From: JAYPHU01 sp964611435
Lineage (GTDB): Bacteria; Pseudomonadota; Alphaproteobacteria; Rhodospirillales; UBA2165
Assembly: GCA_964611435.1 (NCBI GenBank)
Contig: CAZSXT010000011.1
Span: 36,499 to 100,498, forward strand
DNA length: 64,000 nucleotides
Direction of reading: 5' to 3'
This document shows positions 16,241 through 25,352 of this stretch, piece by piece. How positions within the stretch are numbered: position 1 is the first letter of the stretch; the number at the start of each line of letters is the position of its first letter. Under the pieces are notes generated by a model. That model saw only the letters and a list, made by a program, of their open reading frames with translations, was not told the DNA's origin and searched no databases. The translations under genes were made by a program, and so were the position numbers.

Positions 16241-16254
16241 AATTGGTCTTGCCC

Positions 16255-16524
16255 CTAGCGGCGTAATCCCAGCCGCTTGATCAAACTTTCATAACGTTCA
16301 GCTTTTTTGTTGTTCAGGTAGTCCAACAGACGGCGGCGTTGGCCGACCATCATCAGCAGGCCCCGGCGCGAATGGAAATCCTTCTTGTGGATTTTCAAGT
16401 GTTCGGTGAGGTTGGAAATCCGTTCACTCAAAATCGCGACCTGAACTTCGGGGGAACCGGTATCGCCGTCTTTGGTGGCATACTCGGCAATGAGCTCTTG
16501 CTTGCGCTCGGGCGTAATCGACAT
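16255..16524 (-). CDS. rpsO: Ribosomal protein uS15
   Basis: Primary 16S rRNA-binding protein of the 30S platform. 89 aa, exactly the usual length: MSITPERKQELI at the start, HLKIHKKDFHSRRGLLMMVGQRRRLLDYL in the RNA-binding helices and YESLIKRLGLRR at the end. Two ATGs are in frame (16530 and 16524). The second is chosen because GGAG sits 7 bases before it but only about 1 base before the first, and it gives the conserved N-terminus. Last gene of the rimP-nusA-infB operon, followed by an intrinsic terminator. Confidence 0.97.
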   Translation of the reverse strand: MSITPERKQELIAEYATKDGDTGSPEVQVAILSERISNLTEHLKIHKKDFHSRRGLLMMVGQRRRLLDYLNNKKAERYESLIKRLGLRR

Positions 16525-16539
16525 CGTCATACTCCGTTT

Positions 16540-17475
16540 CTAAAGGTTCAACACACGGAAAGGACGGATTTCTCCACCCTCCAGACGAGCCAACGCCACC
16601 GGCTTACCCTCTGCCATGGCGAAAACCGTATCGCCTTGGTCTATATCAGTGAGGGGAGTCCGCTTTGCCACCGTCAACGCGGAAACAGCTTGTCCGCATT
16701 TGAGGCGGCGCGCCTCGTCTTCGGTCAGGGCCAGCGCCGGGATGTCGTCCAGCGCGGTCTCAACCGGCCGCAATATGTCTTCGGCGGGCGCGATATGCCC
16801 TAATTCCTTGATCTTGTCCAGAGAAATCGCGTCGTCCTCGCGAAAGGGTCCAAGACCCGTCCGGCGCAGCCGCGATACGTGTCCGACGGTGCCCAGCGCG
16901 CGGGCGATATCCCGCGCCAAGCCCCTCATATAGGCCCCCTTGCCGGAAACAACCCGGAATACGGCATGATCAGCGTCGGGCATGTCCGCCAATTCGATTT
17001 CCTCGATCAAAATCGTGCGCGGCGCGAGATCCACCTCCTTGTCGGCGCGCGCCAGTGCATAGGCTCGCTGGCCATCCACCTTGATTGCCGAATAGGCCGG
17101 CGGCACTTGTTCGATCTCGCCGGTGAATTGGTCCAGCACAGCCTCGACTTCATCGCGGGACGGGCGCACATCGCTGGTTTCGATCACCTCACCTTCGGCG
17201 TCATCCGTATCCCGGGCTTCGCCCCAGCGCACCTCGAACTCGTAGCTTTTGCGCCCATCCATCACATAAGAAACTGTTTTGGTCGCTTCACCGAACGCCA
17301 GGGGCAATAAACCGGTGGCCATCGGGTCCAAGGTGCCGCCGTGGCCGACTTTGGCGGCATTCAGCATGCGGCGCACCCGGTTTACCACATGGGACGAGGT
17401 CATGCCGGCGGGCTTGTCGACAATCAGCCAGCCATGGACCGGGTTTCCCTTCCTGCGGCGGCCCATTTCAATCAT
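16540..17475 (-). CDS. truB: tRNA pseudouridine-55 synthase TruB
   Basis: Converts U55 in the T-loop of tRNAs to pseudouridine. 311 aa. The catalytic aspartate lies in HGGTLDPMATGLLPLAFGEATK; the second substrate motif is seen at KSYEFEVRWGEARDTDDAEG and the RNA-contact region at YSAIKVDGQRAYALAR. ATG at 17475 overlaps the rbfA stop by 8 bases; an internal ATG at 17466 (MGRRRKG) would avoid overlap and has the GGGG stretch at better spacing, so the start is uncertain by 3 codons. Part of infB-rbfA-truB-rpsO. Confidence 0.95.
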   Translation of the reverse strand: MIEMGRRRKGNPVHGWLIVDKPAGMTSSHVVNRVRRMLNAAKVGHGGTLDPMATGLLPLAFGEATKTVSYVMDGRKSYEFEVRWGEARDTDDAEGEVIETSDVRPSRDEVEAVLDQFTGEIEQVPPAYSAIKVDGQRAYALARADKEVDLAPRTILIEEIELADMPDADHAVFRVVSGKGAYMRGLARDIARALGTVGHVSRLRRTGLGPFREDDAISLDKIKELGHIAPAEDILRPVETALDDIPALALTEDEARRLKCGQAVSALTVAKRTPLTDIDQGDTVFAMAEGKPVALARLEGGEIRPFRVLNL

Positions 17476-17848
17476 CCCCCGGCTTTGGCACGGCCTTCAG
17501 CAGTTCATCGATATGGTCCGCATAATCATAGGACGTGTCCGCTTCGAAGTTCAGCTTAGGCGTGAATTTGAGCCGCACCATCTGGCCGATACGACGGCGG
17601 ATAAACGGTTCCGCCCGCTTGAGCGCCGCCAGTAAGGTGGCTGAATCACCGCCGCCCAATTGGGAGACGAACGCCGTTGCGTTGCGGAGATCGGGACTGA
17701 TCCGCACCTCTGCCACGGTGATAGAGATGCCTGCCAGGACGGGGTCGTGCAGCTCGCCGCGCTCGATCACCTGAGCCAAGGCGTGGCGGACTTCCTCACC
17801 GACCCGCAATTGCCGTTGACTTGGCGCTCGACTGACTCCCTTGGTCAT
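17468..17848 (-). CDS. rbfA: Ribosome-binding factor A
   Basis: 30S maturation and cold-adaptation factor acting on the 16S 5-prime region. 126 aa with a single KH-like fold: RQLRVGEEVRHALAQVI near the N-terminus, ITVAEVRISPDLRNATAFVS in the central sheet and RRRIGQMVRLKFTPKLNFEAD toward the end. ATG with no overlap to infB (60-base gap). Its order between infB and truB is the classical operon order. Confidence 0.94.
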   Translation of the reverse strand: MTKGVSRAPSQRQLRVGEEVRHALAQVIERGELHDPVLAGISITVAEVRISPDLRNATAFVSQLGGGDSATLLAALKRAEPFIRRRIGQMVRLKFTPKLNFEADTSYDYADHIDELLKAVPKPGDD

Positions 17849-17908
17849 GGCCTGACTTTCTCGGATAAGACTTAATTTGGTTTCGTTAGGCCGGTAAGCG
17901 GCAGCCGG

Positions 17909-20449
17909 TTAAATTTCCGGCGCCACTTCCTGTGTGTCGAAGCATTCGATCACGTCGCCAACCTTGATGTCGTTGTAGTTCTCGAACGACATGCCGCATT
18001 CGTAATTCTCTTTCACTTCACGGACATCGTCCTTGAAGCGCTTGAGGGTCGACAGGCTGCCCTCATGGACAACCACATCATCCCGCAGCAGGCGCACCTT
18101 TGCGCCACGGCGAACCGTGCCTTCGCTGACATAGCAGCCGGCCACCCGGCCCACCTTGGAGACATTGAACACTTCGCGGATTTCCGCATTGCCCAGGAAG
18201 CTCTCGCGAATCTCCGGCGTCATCAGGCCGACCAGCAGGTTCTTGATATCGTCGATCAGCTCGTAGATGACGGAATAATAGCGGATGTCCACGCCCTCTG
18301 CCTCGGCCAGATCGCGCGCCTGTTTGTTGGCTCGGACGTTAAAGCCGAGAACCACCGCACCCGACGCATTGGCAAGCTGCACATCGGATTCATTGATGCC
18401 ACCCGCACTGTCGTGCAACAGCTGGATCTTCACTTCGTCCTGGGGCAGCTTGTCGAGCATGCCGGAGATCGCTTCGACGGAACCTTGGACATCGGCCTTA
18501 ATCACCAGGGGCAGCTCTTTTGCCTCGCCGGCCTGAATGGCGGAGAACATTTCATCCAACGTGCCACGCGGGGCAACCGCCGTGCGAACCGCGCGCTTTT
18601 TGCCCTGACGGAATTCGGCGATTTCGCGGGCGCGGGATTCGCTATCGACCACGACAAATTCATCACCTGCTTCAGGGGTGCCTTGCAGGCCGGTGACTTC
18701 GACGGGTACGGATGGGCCGGCTTCATCGACCGTATCGCCTTTGTCGTTGGTTAACGACCGTACCCGGCCCCATTCAGCGCCGGCCACGAAAATATCGCCG
18801 ACCTTCAATGTGCCGCGCTGGACCAAAATGGTCGCGACAGACCCGCGGCCAGGCTCCACCCGACTTTCAACGATGGCGCCTTCGGCGGCCCGGTCGGGAT
18901 TGGCTTTAAGGTCCAAAATTTCGGACTGGAGAAGGATCGCTTCCTCCAGCTTGTCGAGATTAGTGCCTTCGGTAGCGGAAACCTCCACATCCAGCACGTC
19001 GCCGCCCATGGCTTCGAGGACGATTTCGTGCTCAAGCAACTGGGTTTTGACCCGTTGAGGATTGGCGTCCGGCCGGTCGATCTTATTGACCGCAACGATA
19101 ATCGGCACCTCGGCCGCCTTGGCGTGATCAATGGCCTCGACCGTTTGCGGCATGATGCCGTCATCGGCCGCAACCACCAGGACAACAATATCGGTGACCT
19201 TTGCGCCCCGGGAGCGCATGGCGGTAAAAGCCTCGTGGCCCGGTGTATCGACGAACGTGATTTTTTGACCATTGTCGGTGGAAACTTGATAGGCGCCGAT
19301 ATGCTGGGTGATGCCGCCGGCTTCGCCGGACACCACGTCTGCGTTACGGAGCGCGTCCAGCAGGGATGTCTTGCCGTGATCGACATGACCCATCACGGTG
19401 ACGACCGGCGGGCGCGCGACCAAATCTGCTTCGGCATCGACCTCTTCGCCGAGGCCGATTTCCACGTCGGAATCGCTAACCCGTTTGACCTTATGGCCGA
19501 ATTCCTCGGCTACCAGTTCGGCGGTATCCGCATCAATGGTTTGGTGAATGGTCGCCATAACCCCCATTTTCATCAGGGATTTGACCACCTCGACACTGCG
19601 CTCCGCCATCCGGTTGGAAAGTTCCTGCACCGTGATGGTCTCCGGCAAGGTCACCTCGCGGACGATCTTCGAATGCTCGATCGGTCCTTCTTGCTTTTTC
19701 TGCTTTTCCCGGGCGCGGCGCACGGAAGCCAGGGAGCGAACGCGTTCGGTTTCGTCCAGAGCCTCGGCGATGGTCAGCTTACCGGAGCGGCGGCGGGGTT
19801 CACCCTTCCGGGCCGCCGGGCGTTTATGAGAGACCTTGCCGCGTTTGGCCGGGGCGTCCTCTTCTCCAGCATCGTCCTTATCATGTTCCTTTAATTTGGC
19901 CATGCCCGCTTCAGCGGCAACGCGGCCTCTTTCCTCTGCCTCCCGGGCAGCCTGTTCTTCGGCCTGACGGCGAACTTCATCCTCGTCCGGCTTTTCTTCT
20001 TCGACTGGCGCGGGCTCCGGCGGCGCTTCGGCGGCGCGTTTGGCCTCCTCGGCTTCGCGGATTTTGCGTTCTTGTTCGGCTTTGCGCGCTTCGTCCAATG
20101 CGCGGGCGCGTGCAGCGCGTTCCTGTTCCGTCAATTGCCGTCCGGCGTCATCCGGGGCAGGCGGCGCAGCAGGCGCCGGCGCCGGCGCAGCTTCTGATTC
20201 TTGGGCGGCGGTTTCTTGGACCTCCTCCTCATCCAACAGATCGGGATCGTCCAAGACCTCGGACATGCCGCCGGCAGTGCCCGGCGCGAAGGAGCGCTTC
20301 TTGCGCACTTCGACGGTCACCATCTTGGAGCGCCCGTGCGAGAAACTCTGGCGCACTTGTCCGCCCTCGACAGTTTTTTTCAGCTCCAGCTTGTTCGGCC
20401 TGCTTAGGCTGAGCTTCTTCTTAGGTTCTTGACCTTCCGTATCCGTCAT
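17909..20449 (-). CDS. infB: Translation initiation factor IF-2
   Basis: GTPase that brings initiator fMet-tRNA to the 30S subunit. 846 aa. The N-terminal third (about 1-240) is low complexity, Ala/Glu/Pro/Arg rich with long coiled-coil stretches, then an IF2_N motif (ETITVQELSNRMAERSVEV). The G domain begins near residue 350: GHVDHGKTSLLDALR (G1), GGITQHIGAYQV (switch I), DTPGHEAF (G3), NKIDRPDA (G4). Domains II-IV and the C-terminal fMet-binding domain complete it. Follows the ylxR-like gene by 72 bases. Confidence 0.97.
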   Translation of the reverse strand: MTDTEGQEPKKKLSLSRPNKLELKKTVEGGQVRQSFSHGRSKMVTVEVRKKRSFAPGTAGGMSEVLDDPDLLDEEEVQETAAQESEAAPAPAPAAPPAPDDAGRQLTEQERAARARALDEARKAEQERKIREAEEAKRAAEAPPEPAPVEEEKPDEDEVRRQAEEQAAREAEERGRVAAEAGMAKLKEHDKDDAGEEDAPAKRGKVSHKRPAARKGEPRRRSGKLTIAEALDETERVRSLASVRRAREKQKKQEGPIEHSKIVREVTLPETITVQELSNRMAERSVEVVKSLMKMGVMATIHQTIDADTAELVAEEFGHKVKRVSDSDVEIGLGEEVDAEADLVARPPVVTVMGHVDHGKTSLLDALRNADVVSGEAGGITQHIGAYQVSTDNGQKITFVDTPGHEAFTAMRSRGAKVTDIVVLVVAADDGIMPQTVEAIDHAKAAEVPIIVAVNKIDRPDANPQRVKTQLLEHEIVLEAMGGDVLDVEVSATEGTNLDKLEEAILLQSEILDLKANPDRAAEGAIVESRVEPGRGSVATILVQRGTLKVGDIFVAGAEWGRVRSLTNDKGDTVDEAGPSVPVEVTGLQGTPEAGDEFVVVDSESRAREIAEFRQGKKRAVRTAVAPRGTLDEMFSAIQAGEAKELPLVIKADVQGSVEAISGMLDKLPQDEVKIQLLHDSAGGINESDVQLANASGAVVLGFNVRANKQARDLAEAEGVDIRYYSVIYELIDDIKNLLVGLMTPEIRESFLGNAEIREVFNVSKVGRVAGCYVSEGTVRRGAKVRLLRDDVVVHEGSLSTLKRFKDDVREVKENYECGMSFENYNDIKVGDVIECFDTQEVAPEI

Positions 20450-20521
20450 AGCGTTCCGTCTTTTCCTGCCAAATTCACGTCTTAAATATCACCGTTACAC
20501 ATTTCCAGCACCAGACCCGCC

Positions 20522-21106
20522 CTACGCAGAGACCCGGGCCAGCAACTTCGCACTATCTGCCATGCGGTCGGCAAACTTACCCGGCGCAATGATCGCATGC
20601 ACCATTTTATCCCGGCCAACCGCCGCGCCAAGTTCGGCGCTGCTGAATTGGCTGAGCGCCTCCCCAGCGCCCGCCAGAGCCTTAATCTTCCGGCGGCCAT
20701 CATCGCCGCCGTCATGCGCAGCCAAGACAACCCCCGCCTTCTGTGCGTTCAGCGAGGCCTTCACCTGGTCAAAGCCGCCGGTTAATTGGCCGGCTTTTTT
20801 GGCGAGTCCGATTAACGACAGACACCGTTGGCGGATCAGCGCCTCGACCCGGTCGCACAAATCTTCCGGCACGCTCACCTTGCGCCGGGCTGCCTTGGAA
20901 AAAGTGTTCTCCGCGACAGCGCGGGCGATAATATCGCGCCGCGGGCTCAACCACAAACCACGGCCCGGCAAAGACCCGTCCAGATCAACCATCACCGTAT
21001 CCGAGGGATCGACAACGAACCGCAAGAGCGCCGCTTTGGGCAGCTCTTCGCCGGTCACAATGCAGCGCCTTATCGGATCGCTTTGCGTCTGTTTGCGGTT
21101 GCTCAT
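20522..21106 (-). CDS. YlxR/DUF448 plus L7Ae-like RNA-binding protein
   Basis: 194-aa protein of the nusA-infB operon. The N-terminal half is a DUF448 (YlxR) domain with the hallmark RRCIVTGEELPKAALLRFV and GRGLWLSPRRD. The C-terminal half resembles a ribosomal L7Ae/L30e-type fold (SLIGLAKKAGQLTGGFDQV). Both are presumed RNA-binding, and YlxR has been linked to RNase P and transcription in other bacteria. ATG after GGGGAGAAAT. The fused two-domain form is typical of alphaproteobacteria. Its molecular job here is not established. Confidence 0.88.
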   Translation of the reverse strand: MSNRKQTQSDPIRRCIVTGEELPKAALLRFVVDPSDTVMVDLDGSLPGRGLWLSPRRDIIARAVAENTFSKAARRKVSVPEDLCDRVEALIRQRCLSLIGLAKKAGQLTGGFDQVKASLNAQKAGVVLAAHDGGDDGRRKIKALAGAGEALSQFSSAELGAAVGRDKMVHAIIAPGKFADRMADSAKLLARVSA

Positions 21107-21129
21107 ATTTCTCCCCGAAACCGGTGCGC

Positions 21130-22740
21130 TTAGTCAGCAGCCGACTTGGCTTCCTCGTTATCGCCGGCGCCATCAGCGGCTTCGGCCCCGGCGGCGGTTT
21201 CACCCTCTTCCGCGACCGGCTCCTCGTCGTCGAACCAGTGAGCGCGAGCCGCCATGATGATCTCGTTGGCTTTCTCCTCGCTGAGCGCGCCTTCGCCGAC
21301 GATTTCCTGCAACTCGTCACTGGCCAGGTCACCCAGGTCATCTAAGGATTTGACCTCGTTTTCACCTAACTTCACCAGCATCTCTGCGGTCAGGCCGTCG
21401 ACGGCGGCGACTTCGTCGCTGACGCCTGCGGCAATCCGCATTTCGGTCAATTCGGATTCCCGGGTCTCCAGATAGGTGCGGGCGCGTTCGCGCAGCTCGT
21501 TCGACACATCGTCGTCAAAGCCCTCAATGCCGGACAGTTCCTCGACCGGCACAAACGCCACTTCTTCAATGGTGGAGAAGCCTTCGGTAACCAGTAACTG
21601 AGCAATCACCTCATCCACATCCAAGGAATCCATAAACAGCTGCGACCGGGCGCGGAACTCTTCGTTCCGTTTTTCTGATTCCTCGGCCTCGGTCATAATG
21701 TCGATATCCCAACCGGTCAGCTGTGACGCAAGCCGGACGTTCTGGCCGCGCCGGCCGATGGCCAGGCTGAGCTGATCATCGGGCACCACAACTTCGATAT
21801 TGTTGGCTTCCTCGTCGAGCACGACTTTGGACACTTCAGCCGGCGCCAAGGCGTTGACGATGAACGTCGCCGGTTCATTGGACCAGGAAATGATGTCGAT
21901 CTTTTCGCCCTGCAATTCGGCGACCACCGCCTGCACGCGGGAACCCCGCATGCCAACGCAGGCGCCAACCGGATCAATGCTCGAATCCTTGGAGATCACC
22001 GCGATTTTAGCGCGGCTGCCCGGATCCCGGGCCACCGACTTGATCTCGATAATGCCGTCGTAGATTTCCGGCACCTCCTGGGTAAACAGGGCGGCCATAA
22101 ATTGGGGATGGTTCCGGGACAGGAATATCTGCGGCCCCCGAAGCTCCTCCCGGACGTCGTATATATAGGAGCGTACACGGTCGCCATTGTTGAAATGTTC
22201 TCTCGGAATAGATTCATCCCGGCGGATAATTCCTTCGGCCCGACCGCCGAGATCGACGATGATATTGCCGAACTCGACCCGTTTGACCATGCCATTGACC
22301 ACCTCGCCAACCCGGTCTTTGAATTCTGCATACTGGCGTTTGCGTTCCGCTTCGCGCACCTTCTGCACGATGACCTGTTTGGCGGTCTGCGCCGCGATCC
22401 TGCCGAAATCAATGGGCGGCAGCGGATCGATTAGAAAATCACCGATCACGGCGTCCTCTTTTCGAGCTTTCGCCGCATCTAAAGTGACCTGGGTGGCTTC
22501 GTTTTCGATTTCCTCGGCCACTTCTAAATAGCGCGCCAGTCTTATTTCGCCGGATTTCCGGTCGATCTGCGCGCGAATATCGTGTTCATGGCCGTATTTG
22601 GAGCGGCCTGCTTTCTGGATCGCCTGTTCCATGGCGTCCAGAACCTCTTCCCGGTCGATGCCCTTTTCCCGCGCCACCGTATCGGCAACCAGGAGAAGTT
22701 CCGGGTGGGTATACATTGTGGTTTCGACGTTGGTGTCCAT
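21130..22740 (-). CDS. nusA: Transcription termination/antitermination protein NusA
   Basis: RNA polymerase-associated factor for pausing, termination and rRNA antitermination. 536 aa. The N-terminal RNAP-binding domain (ADTVAREKGIDREEVLDAMEQAI) is followed by S1 (VGEVVNGMVKRVEFGNIIVDLGG), KH1 (DPVGACVGMRGSRVQAVVAEL) and KH2 (LSLAIGRRGQNVRLASQLTGWDID). The C-terminal part has helix-hairpin acidic repeats (LLVTEGFSTIEEVAFV and a second copy), ending in an acidic Ala/Glu tail. 25 bases after rimP. It may autoregulate this operon at the leader terminator. Confidence 0.96.
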   Translation of the reverse strand: MDTNVETTMYTHPELLLVADTVAREKGIDREEVLDAMEQAIQKAGRSKYGHEHDIRAQIDRKSGEIRLARYLEVAEEIENEATQVTLDAAKARKEDAVIGDFLIDPLPPIDFGRIAAQTAKQVIVQKVREAERKRQYAEFKDRVGEVVNGMVKRVEFGNIIVDLGGRAEGIIRRDESIPREHFNNGDRVRSYIYDVREELRGPQIFLSRNHPQFMAALFTQEVPEIYDGIIEIKSVARDPGSRAKIAVISKDSSIDPVGACVGMRGSRVQAVVAELQGEKIDIISWSNEPATFIVNALAPAEVSKVVLDEEANNIEVVVPDDQLSLAIGRRGQNVRLASQLTGWDIDIMTEAEESEKRNEEFRARSQLFMDSLDVDEVIAQLLVTEGFSTIEEVAFVPVEELSGIEGFDDDVSNELRERARTYLETRESELTEMRIAAGVSDEVAAVDGLTAEMLVKLGENEVKSLDDLGDLASDELQEIVGEGALSEEKANEIIMAARAHWFDDEEPVAEEGETAAGAEAADGAGDNEEAKSAAD

Positions 22741-22765
22741 AGCCTCTGATCTGTCCTTCTTCTAT

Positions 22766-23254
22766 CTAGCCGTTTGCCGCCTGAGCCGCTTCGATCAGCT
22801 CATCGGTCAGAAGTAATTTGGCGCGGCGGATGCCGTCAAACGGCAGCGCCACACGCTGTTCACCCATCTTGATTTCCACGTTTTCACCGGAAAGGCCGAT
22901 GAGCTTTCCCTTAAATTTCTTGCGCCCGTCGACGGCGTCGAACATTTCAACCCGGGCATCAAACCCGGCAAACCGTTCGAAATCCCTCAACTTGACCAAG
23001 GGCCGGTCGATGCCGGGAGAACTGACCTCCAGGTCATAGGCGTCCTGGATCGGATCATCCACATCGAGAAGCGCCGAGATTTCCCGACTGATCGCGGAAC
23101 AGTCATCCACGGTCATGCCGGCTTCGTCCAGCCGTTCCGCCATGACCTGCATGGTCTTGTGGCGGCTGCCCATGACCTGCACCCGCACCAGTTCGTAGCC
23201 CATGGCCTCGAGAGCGGGGGAAATCAAATCGCTGATCCGGCGTTCCACGTTCAT
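22766..23254 (-). CDS. rimP: Ribosome maturation factor RimP
   Basis: Assists 30S assembly. 162 aa with the RimP N-terminal domain (ALEAMGYELVRVQVMGSRHK, DDCSAISREISALLD) and the SH3-like C-terminal domain (VEVSSPGIDRPLVK region, then KFKGKLIGLSGENVEIKMG). First gene of the rimP-nusA-ylxR-infB-rbfA-truB-rpsO run. AGGAG lies about 12 bases before the ATG, and a small CCCGG/CCGGG hairpin (23274-23287) precedes it. An intrinsic terminator is placed only 37 bases upstream, so the transcript must read through it. Confidence 0.93.
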   Translation of the reverse strand: MNVERRISDLISPALEAMGYELVRVQVMGSRHKTMQVMAERLDEAGMTVDDCSAISREISALLDVDDPIQDAYDLEVSSPGIDRPLVKLRDFERFAGFDARVEMFDAVDGRKKFKGKLIGLSGENVEIKMGEQRVALPFDGIRRAKLLLTDELIEAAQAANG

Positions 23255-23290
23255 CCGGTTTTTGCGCTCCTGTCCCGGAAAACCGGGCCC

Positions 23291-23322
23291 TAAAAAACAA
23301 AAAAGTGGGCCCCAGGCCCACT
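23291..23322 (-). terminator. Intrinsic terminator in the rimP leader (possible attenuator)
   Basis: Perfect 8-bp stem AGTGGGCC/GGCCCACT (23304-23311 and 23315-23322, loop 3) followed on the minus strand by TTTTTTGTTTTTT-like run (A-rich on plus, 23292-23303). It lies 69 bases after the trmB stop and 37 before the rimP ATG. With the promoter at 23366-23394 it forms a leader terminator; NusA-dependent attenuation of its own operon is known in other bacteria. Confidence 0.88.
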
Positions 23323-23365
23323 CTCAGATAGCCGATACATCGGTAATGTCTAAGAATGATGGCGC

Positions 23366-23394
23366 ATAATCGTTCCTAAGGGTCCGATAATCAA
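23366..23394 (-). promoter_or_regulatory. Predicted promoter for the rimP-nusA-infB operon
   Basis: On the minus strand TTGATT (23389-23394) and GATTAT (23366-23371), spaced 17 bases, each match 4 of 6 consensus bases. The -35 overlaps the trmB stop codon, so the leader would be about 100 nt and would include the terminator. Pattern-based. Confidence 0.55.
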
Positions 23395-24113
23395 GTGTTT
23401 TTTGGTTCCAACGCCTCGACCTCTGTCCGGTGGAAGTTGAGATAGACACAGCGCTTGCCTTGCCCAAGCGCCTTCGCCTCGTAGCGGGTTACAACCGCAT
23501 CCCCGGGCCGGTTTCGCCAATCGGCGGGCCCATCGACACGCCACGTAAAATCATTGCGCCGGCCAATGATTTCCAGCGCCCAACGGACATAGCTCATATC
23601 GTCGGAGGCGAACCGCAACAATGCGCCGGGCTTCATCAGCCGGGCCAAAATATCCAACGTTTCATGAGAAAACAGCCGGCGCTTGTGATGGCGCGCTTTC
23701 GGCCAGGGGTCCGGATGTAAAATGAACACCCGGCCCAGGGAGCCGTCCGCGATCTCATCCAACAGCAGCCGCACATCGTCATTAAACAGGCGAATATTCC
23801 CGATCCCGTCCCGCTCCATCACCGAGAGCAGGGTCGCAACGCCATTGATAAAGGGTTCAGCGCCAAGAAAGCCGATCTCGGGATGGTTTTGCGCCTGATG
23901 GGCCAGATGCTCCCCGGACCCGAAGCCGATTTCCAGCCAGATCTCGCTTTTCGGCGGGTCAAAAAGAGAGGCCGGGTCCAAACCACCCGGCCCACGTCCC
24001 AAAGGAACCGTCAGGGCCGGCAGCTTCGTGTCGAACAGGTCCTGCCGCCCGGCACGAAGCTTATGGCCTTTTCGGCGCCCGTAAAAATTCGGTTTTTCGG
24101 GATCGCGCCCCAC
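23391..24113 (-). CDS. trmB: tRNA (guanine-N7-)-methyltransferase TrmB
   Basis: SAM-dependent m7G46 methylation of tRNA. 240 aa from a GTG start (no usable ATG nearby). Motifs: EIGFGSGEHLAHQAQ, FLGAEPFINGV, and the catalytic/substrate HPDPWPKARHHKRRLF block. The C-terminal YLNFHRTEVEALEPK is close to the family end. 29 bases after metK, so metK-trmB form one unit, and the rimP promoter overlaps its end. Confidence 0.94.
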   Translation of the reverse strand: MGRDPEKPNFYGRRKGHKLRAGRQDLFDTKLPALTVPLGRGPGGLDPASLFDPPKSEIWLEIGFGSGEHLAHQAQNHPEIGFLGAEPFINGVATLLSVMERDGIGNIRLFNDDVRLLLDEIADGSLGRVFILHPDPWPKARHHKRRLFSHETLDILARLMKPGALLRFASDDMSYVRWALEIIGRRNDFTWRVDGPADWRNRPGDAVVTRYEAKALGQGKRCVYLNFHRTEVEALEPKNT

Positions 24114-24142
24114 AGCCGGGCCGCGCCTTCCGTCGAACCGGA

Positions 24143-25309
24143 TTAAAGGGCGTTTTTGATCGCGTCGGCGATGTCGGTACGCTCCCAGGAGAAGCCGCCG
24201 TCATCGTCCGGGTTCCGGCCAAAGTGACCGTACGCCGCCGTCCGCGCATAAATCGGACGGCTCAGACCCAGGTGCTCCCGAATACCGCGCGGGCTCAGGT
24301 CCATGCATTTCTGGATGGCGTTGGACAACTCGTCCTCGTCCACCTGAGACGTGCCGGCACAATCGACATAGACCGACAGCGGCTTGGAGACACCGATGGC
24401 GTAGGCCAGCTGAATGGTGCACTTATCGGCAACGCCCGACGCCACCACGTTCTTCGCCACATAGCGGGCGGCATAGGCCGCGGACCGGTCCACCTTCGAC
24501 GGGTCCTTGCCGGAGAACGCGCCGCCGCCGTGAGGCGCCGCGCCGCCATAGGTGTCGACGATGATCTTACGGCCGGTCAGGCCGGCATCACCGTCAGGGC
24601 CGCCGATGACAAAACGTCCCGTCGGGTTCACGTAGAATTCCTCTTCCGGGCACATCCAGCCGTCCGGCAGTGTCTTCAAAACGTGCGGCCGCACAATTTC
24701 GCGGACCTGTTCCTGATCCAGGTCGGCATCATGCTGGGTGGACACCACCACCGACGTGGCGCGCACCGGCTTTCCGTTTTCATACTGCAGTGTGACCTGG
24801 CTCTTGGAATCCGGACCGAGACCCTTGTCCGCGCCTGAATGACGGGCATCCGCCATGGATTTCAAAATCGCATGGGAATAATGAATCGGCGCCGGCATCA
24901 GCACATCGGTTTCGCGGCAGGCATAGCCGAACATGATGCCCTGGTCGCCGGCACCTTCGTCCTTGTTGCCGGCGGCATCAACGCCCTGGGCAATGTCCGA
25001 CGATTGAGAGTGCACGTAAACATCCACTTGCGCATTCTTCCAGTGGAAGCCGTCCTGCTCGTAGCCGATGTCCTTGACCGCATCGCGGGCGAGTTCTTCC
25101 AATTTTTCATGGGTAATGTCGCTGGGACCACGCACCTCACCGGCCAACACGATATGATTGGTGGTGGTTAGGGTCTCAACAGCAACGCGGCTGAGCGGGT
25201 CGCCGCCAAGATAGGCATCTACAACGGCATCCGAAATCCGGTCGCTGACCTTATCCGGATGGCCCTCTGAAACTGATTCACTAGTGAAAAGAAAATTCTC
25301 TTTCGGCAC
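24143..25309 (-). CDS. metK: S-adenosylmethionine synthase
   Basis: Makes SAM from methionine and ATP. 388 aa. FTSESVSEGHPDKVSDRISD, the ATP motif GAGDQGIMFGYA, and GGGAFSGKDPSKVDRSAAY are intact. A longer frame to ATG 25360 exists, but the GTG at 25309 (MPKENFLFTSE) is preferred: AGGGGAG lies 8 bases before it and the N-terminus then matches family length. The preceding 146 bases up to the upstream terminator form a structured leader. Followed by trmB. Confidence 0.95.
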   Translation of the reverse strand: MPKENFLFTSESVSEGHPDKVSDRISDAVVDAYLGGDPLSRVAVETLTTTNHIVLAGEVRGPSDITHEKLEELARDAVKDIGYEQDGFHWKNAQVDVYVHSQSSDIAQGVDAAGNKDEGAGDQGIMFGYACRETDVLMPAPIHYSHAILKSMADARHSGADKGLGPDSKSQVTLQYENGKPVRATSVVVSTQHDADLDQEQVREIVRPHVLKTLPDGWMCPEEEFYVNPTGRFVIGGPDGDAGLTGRKIIVDTYGGAAPHGGGAFSGKDPSKVDRSAAYAARYVAKNVVASGVADKCTIQLAYAIGVSKPLSVYVDCAGTSQVDEDELSNAIQKCMDLSPRGIREHLGLSRPIYARTAAYGHFGRNPDDDGGFSWERTDIADAIKNAL

Positions 25310-25352
25310 GGTCAAATCTCCCCTGTTCCCGACGCTTTGAGTGAATGGCCGC

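Noticed and set aside
14816..16258. 480-codon frame opposite pnp
   Set aside because: Antisense to PNPase, no recognisable motif; GC third-position bias explains the open frame.
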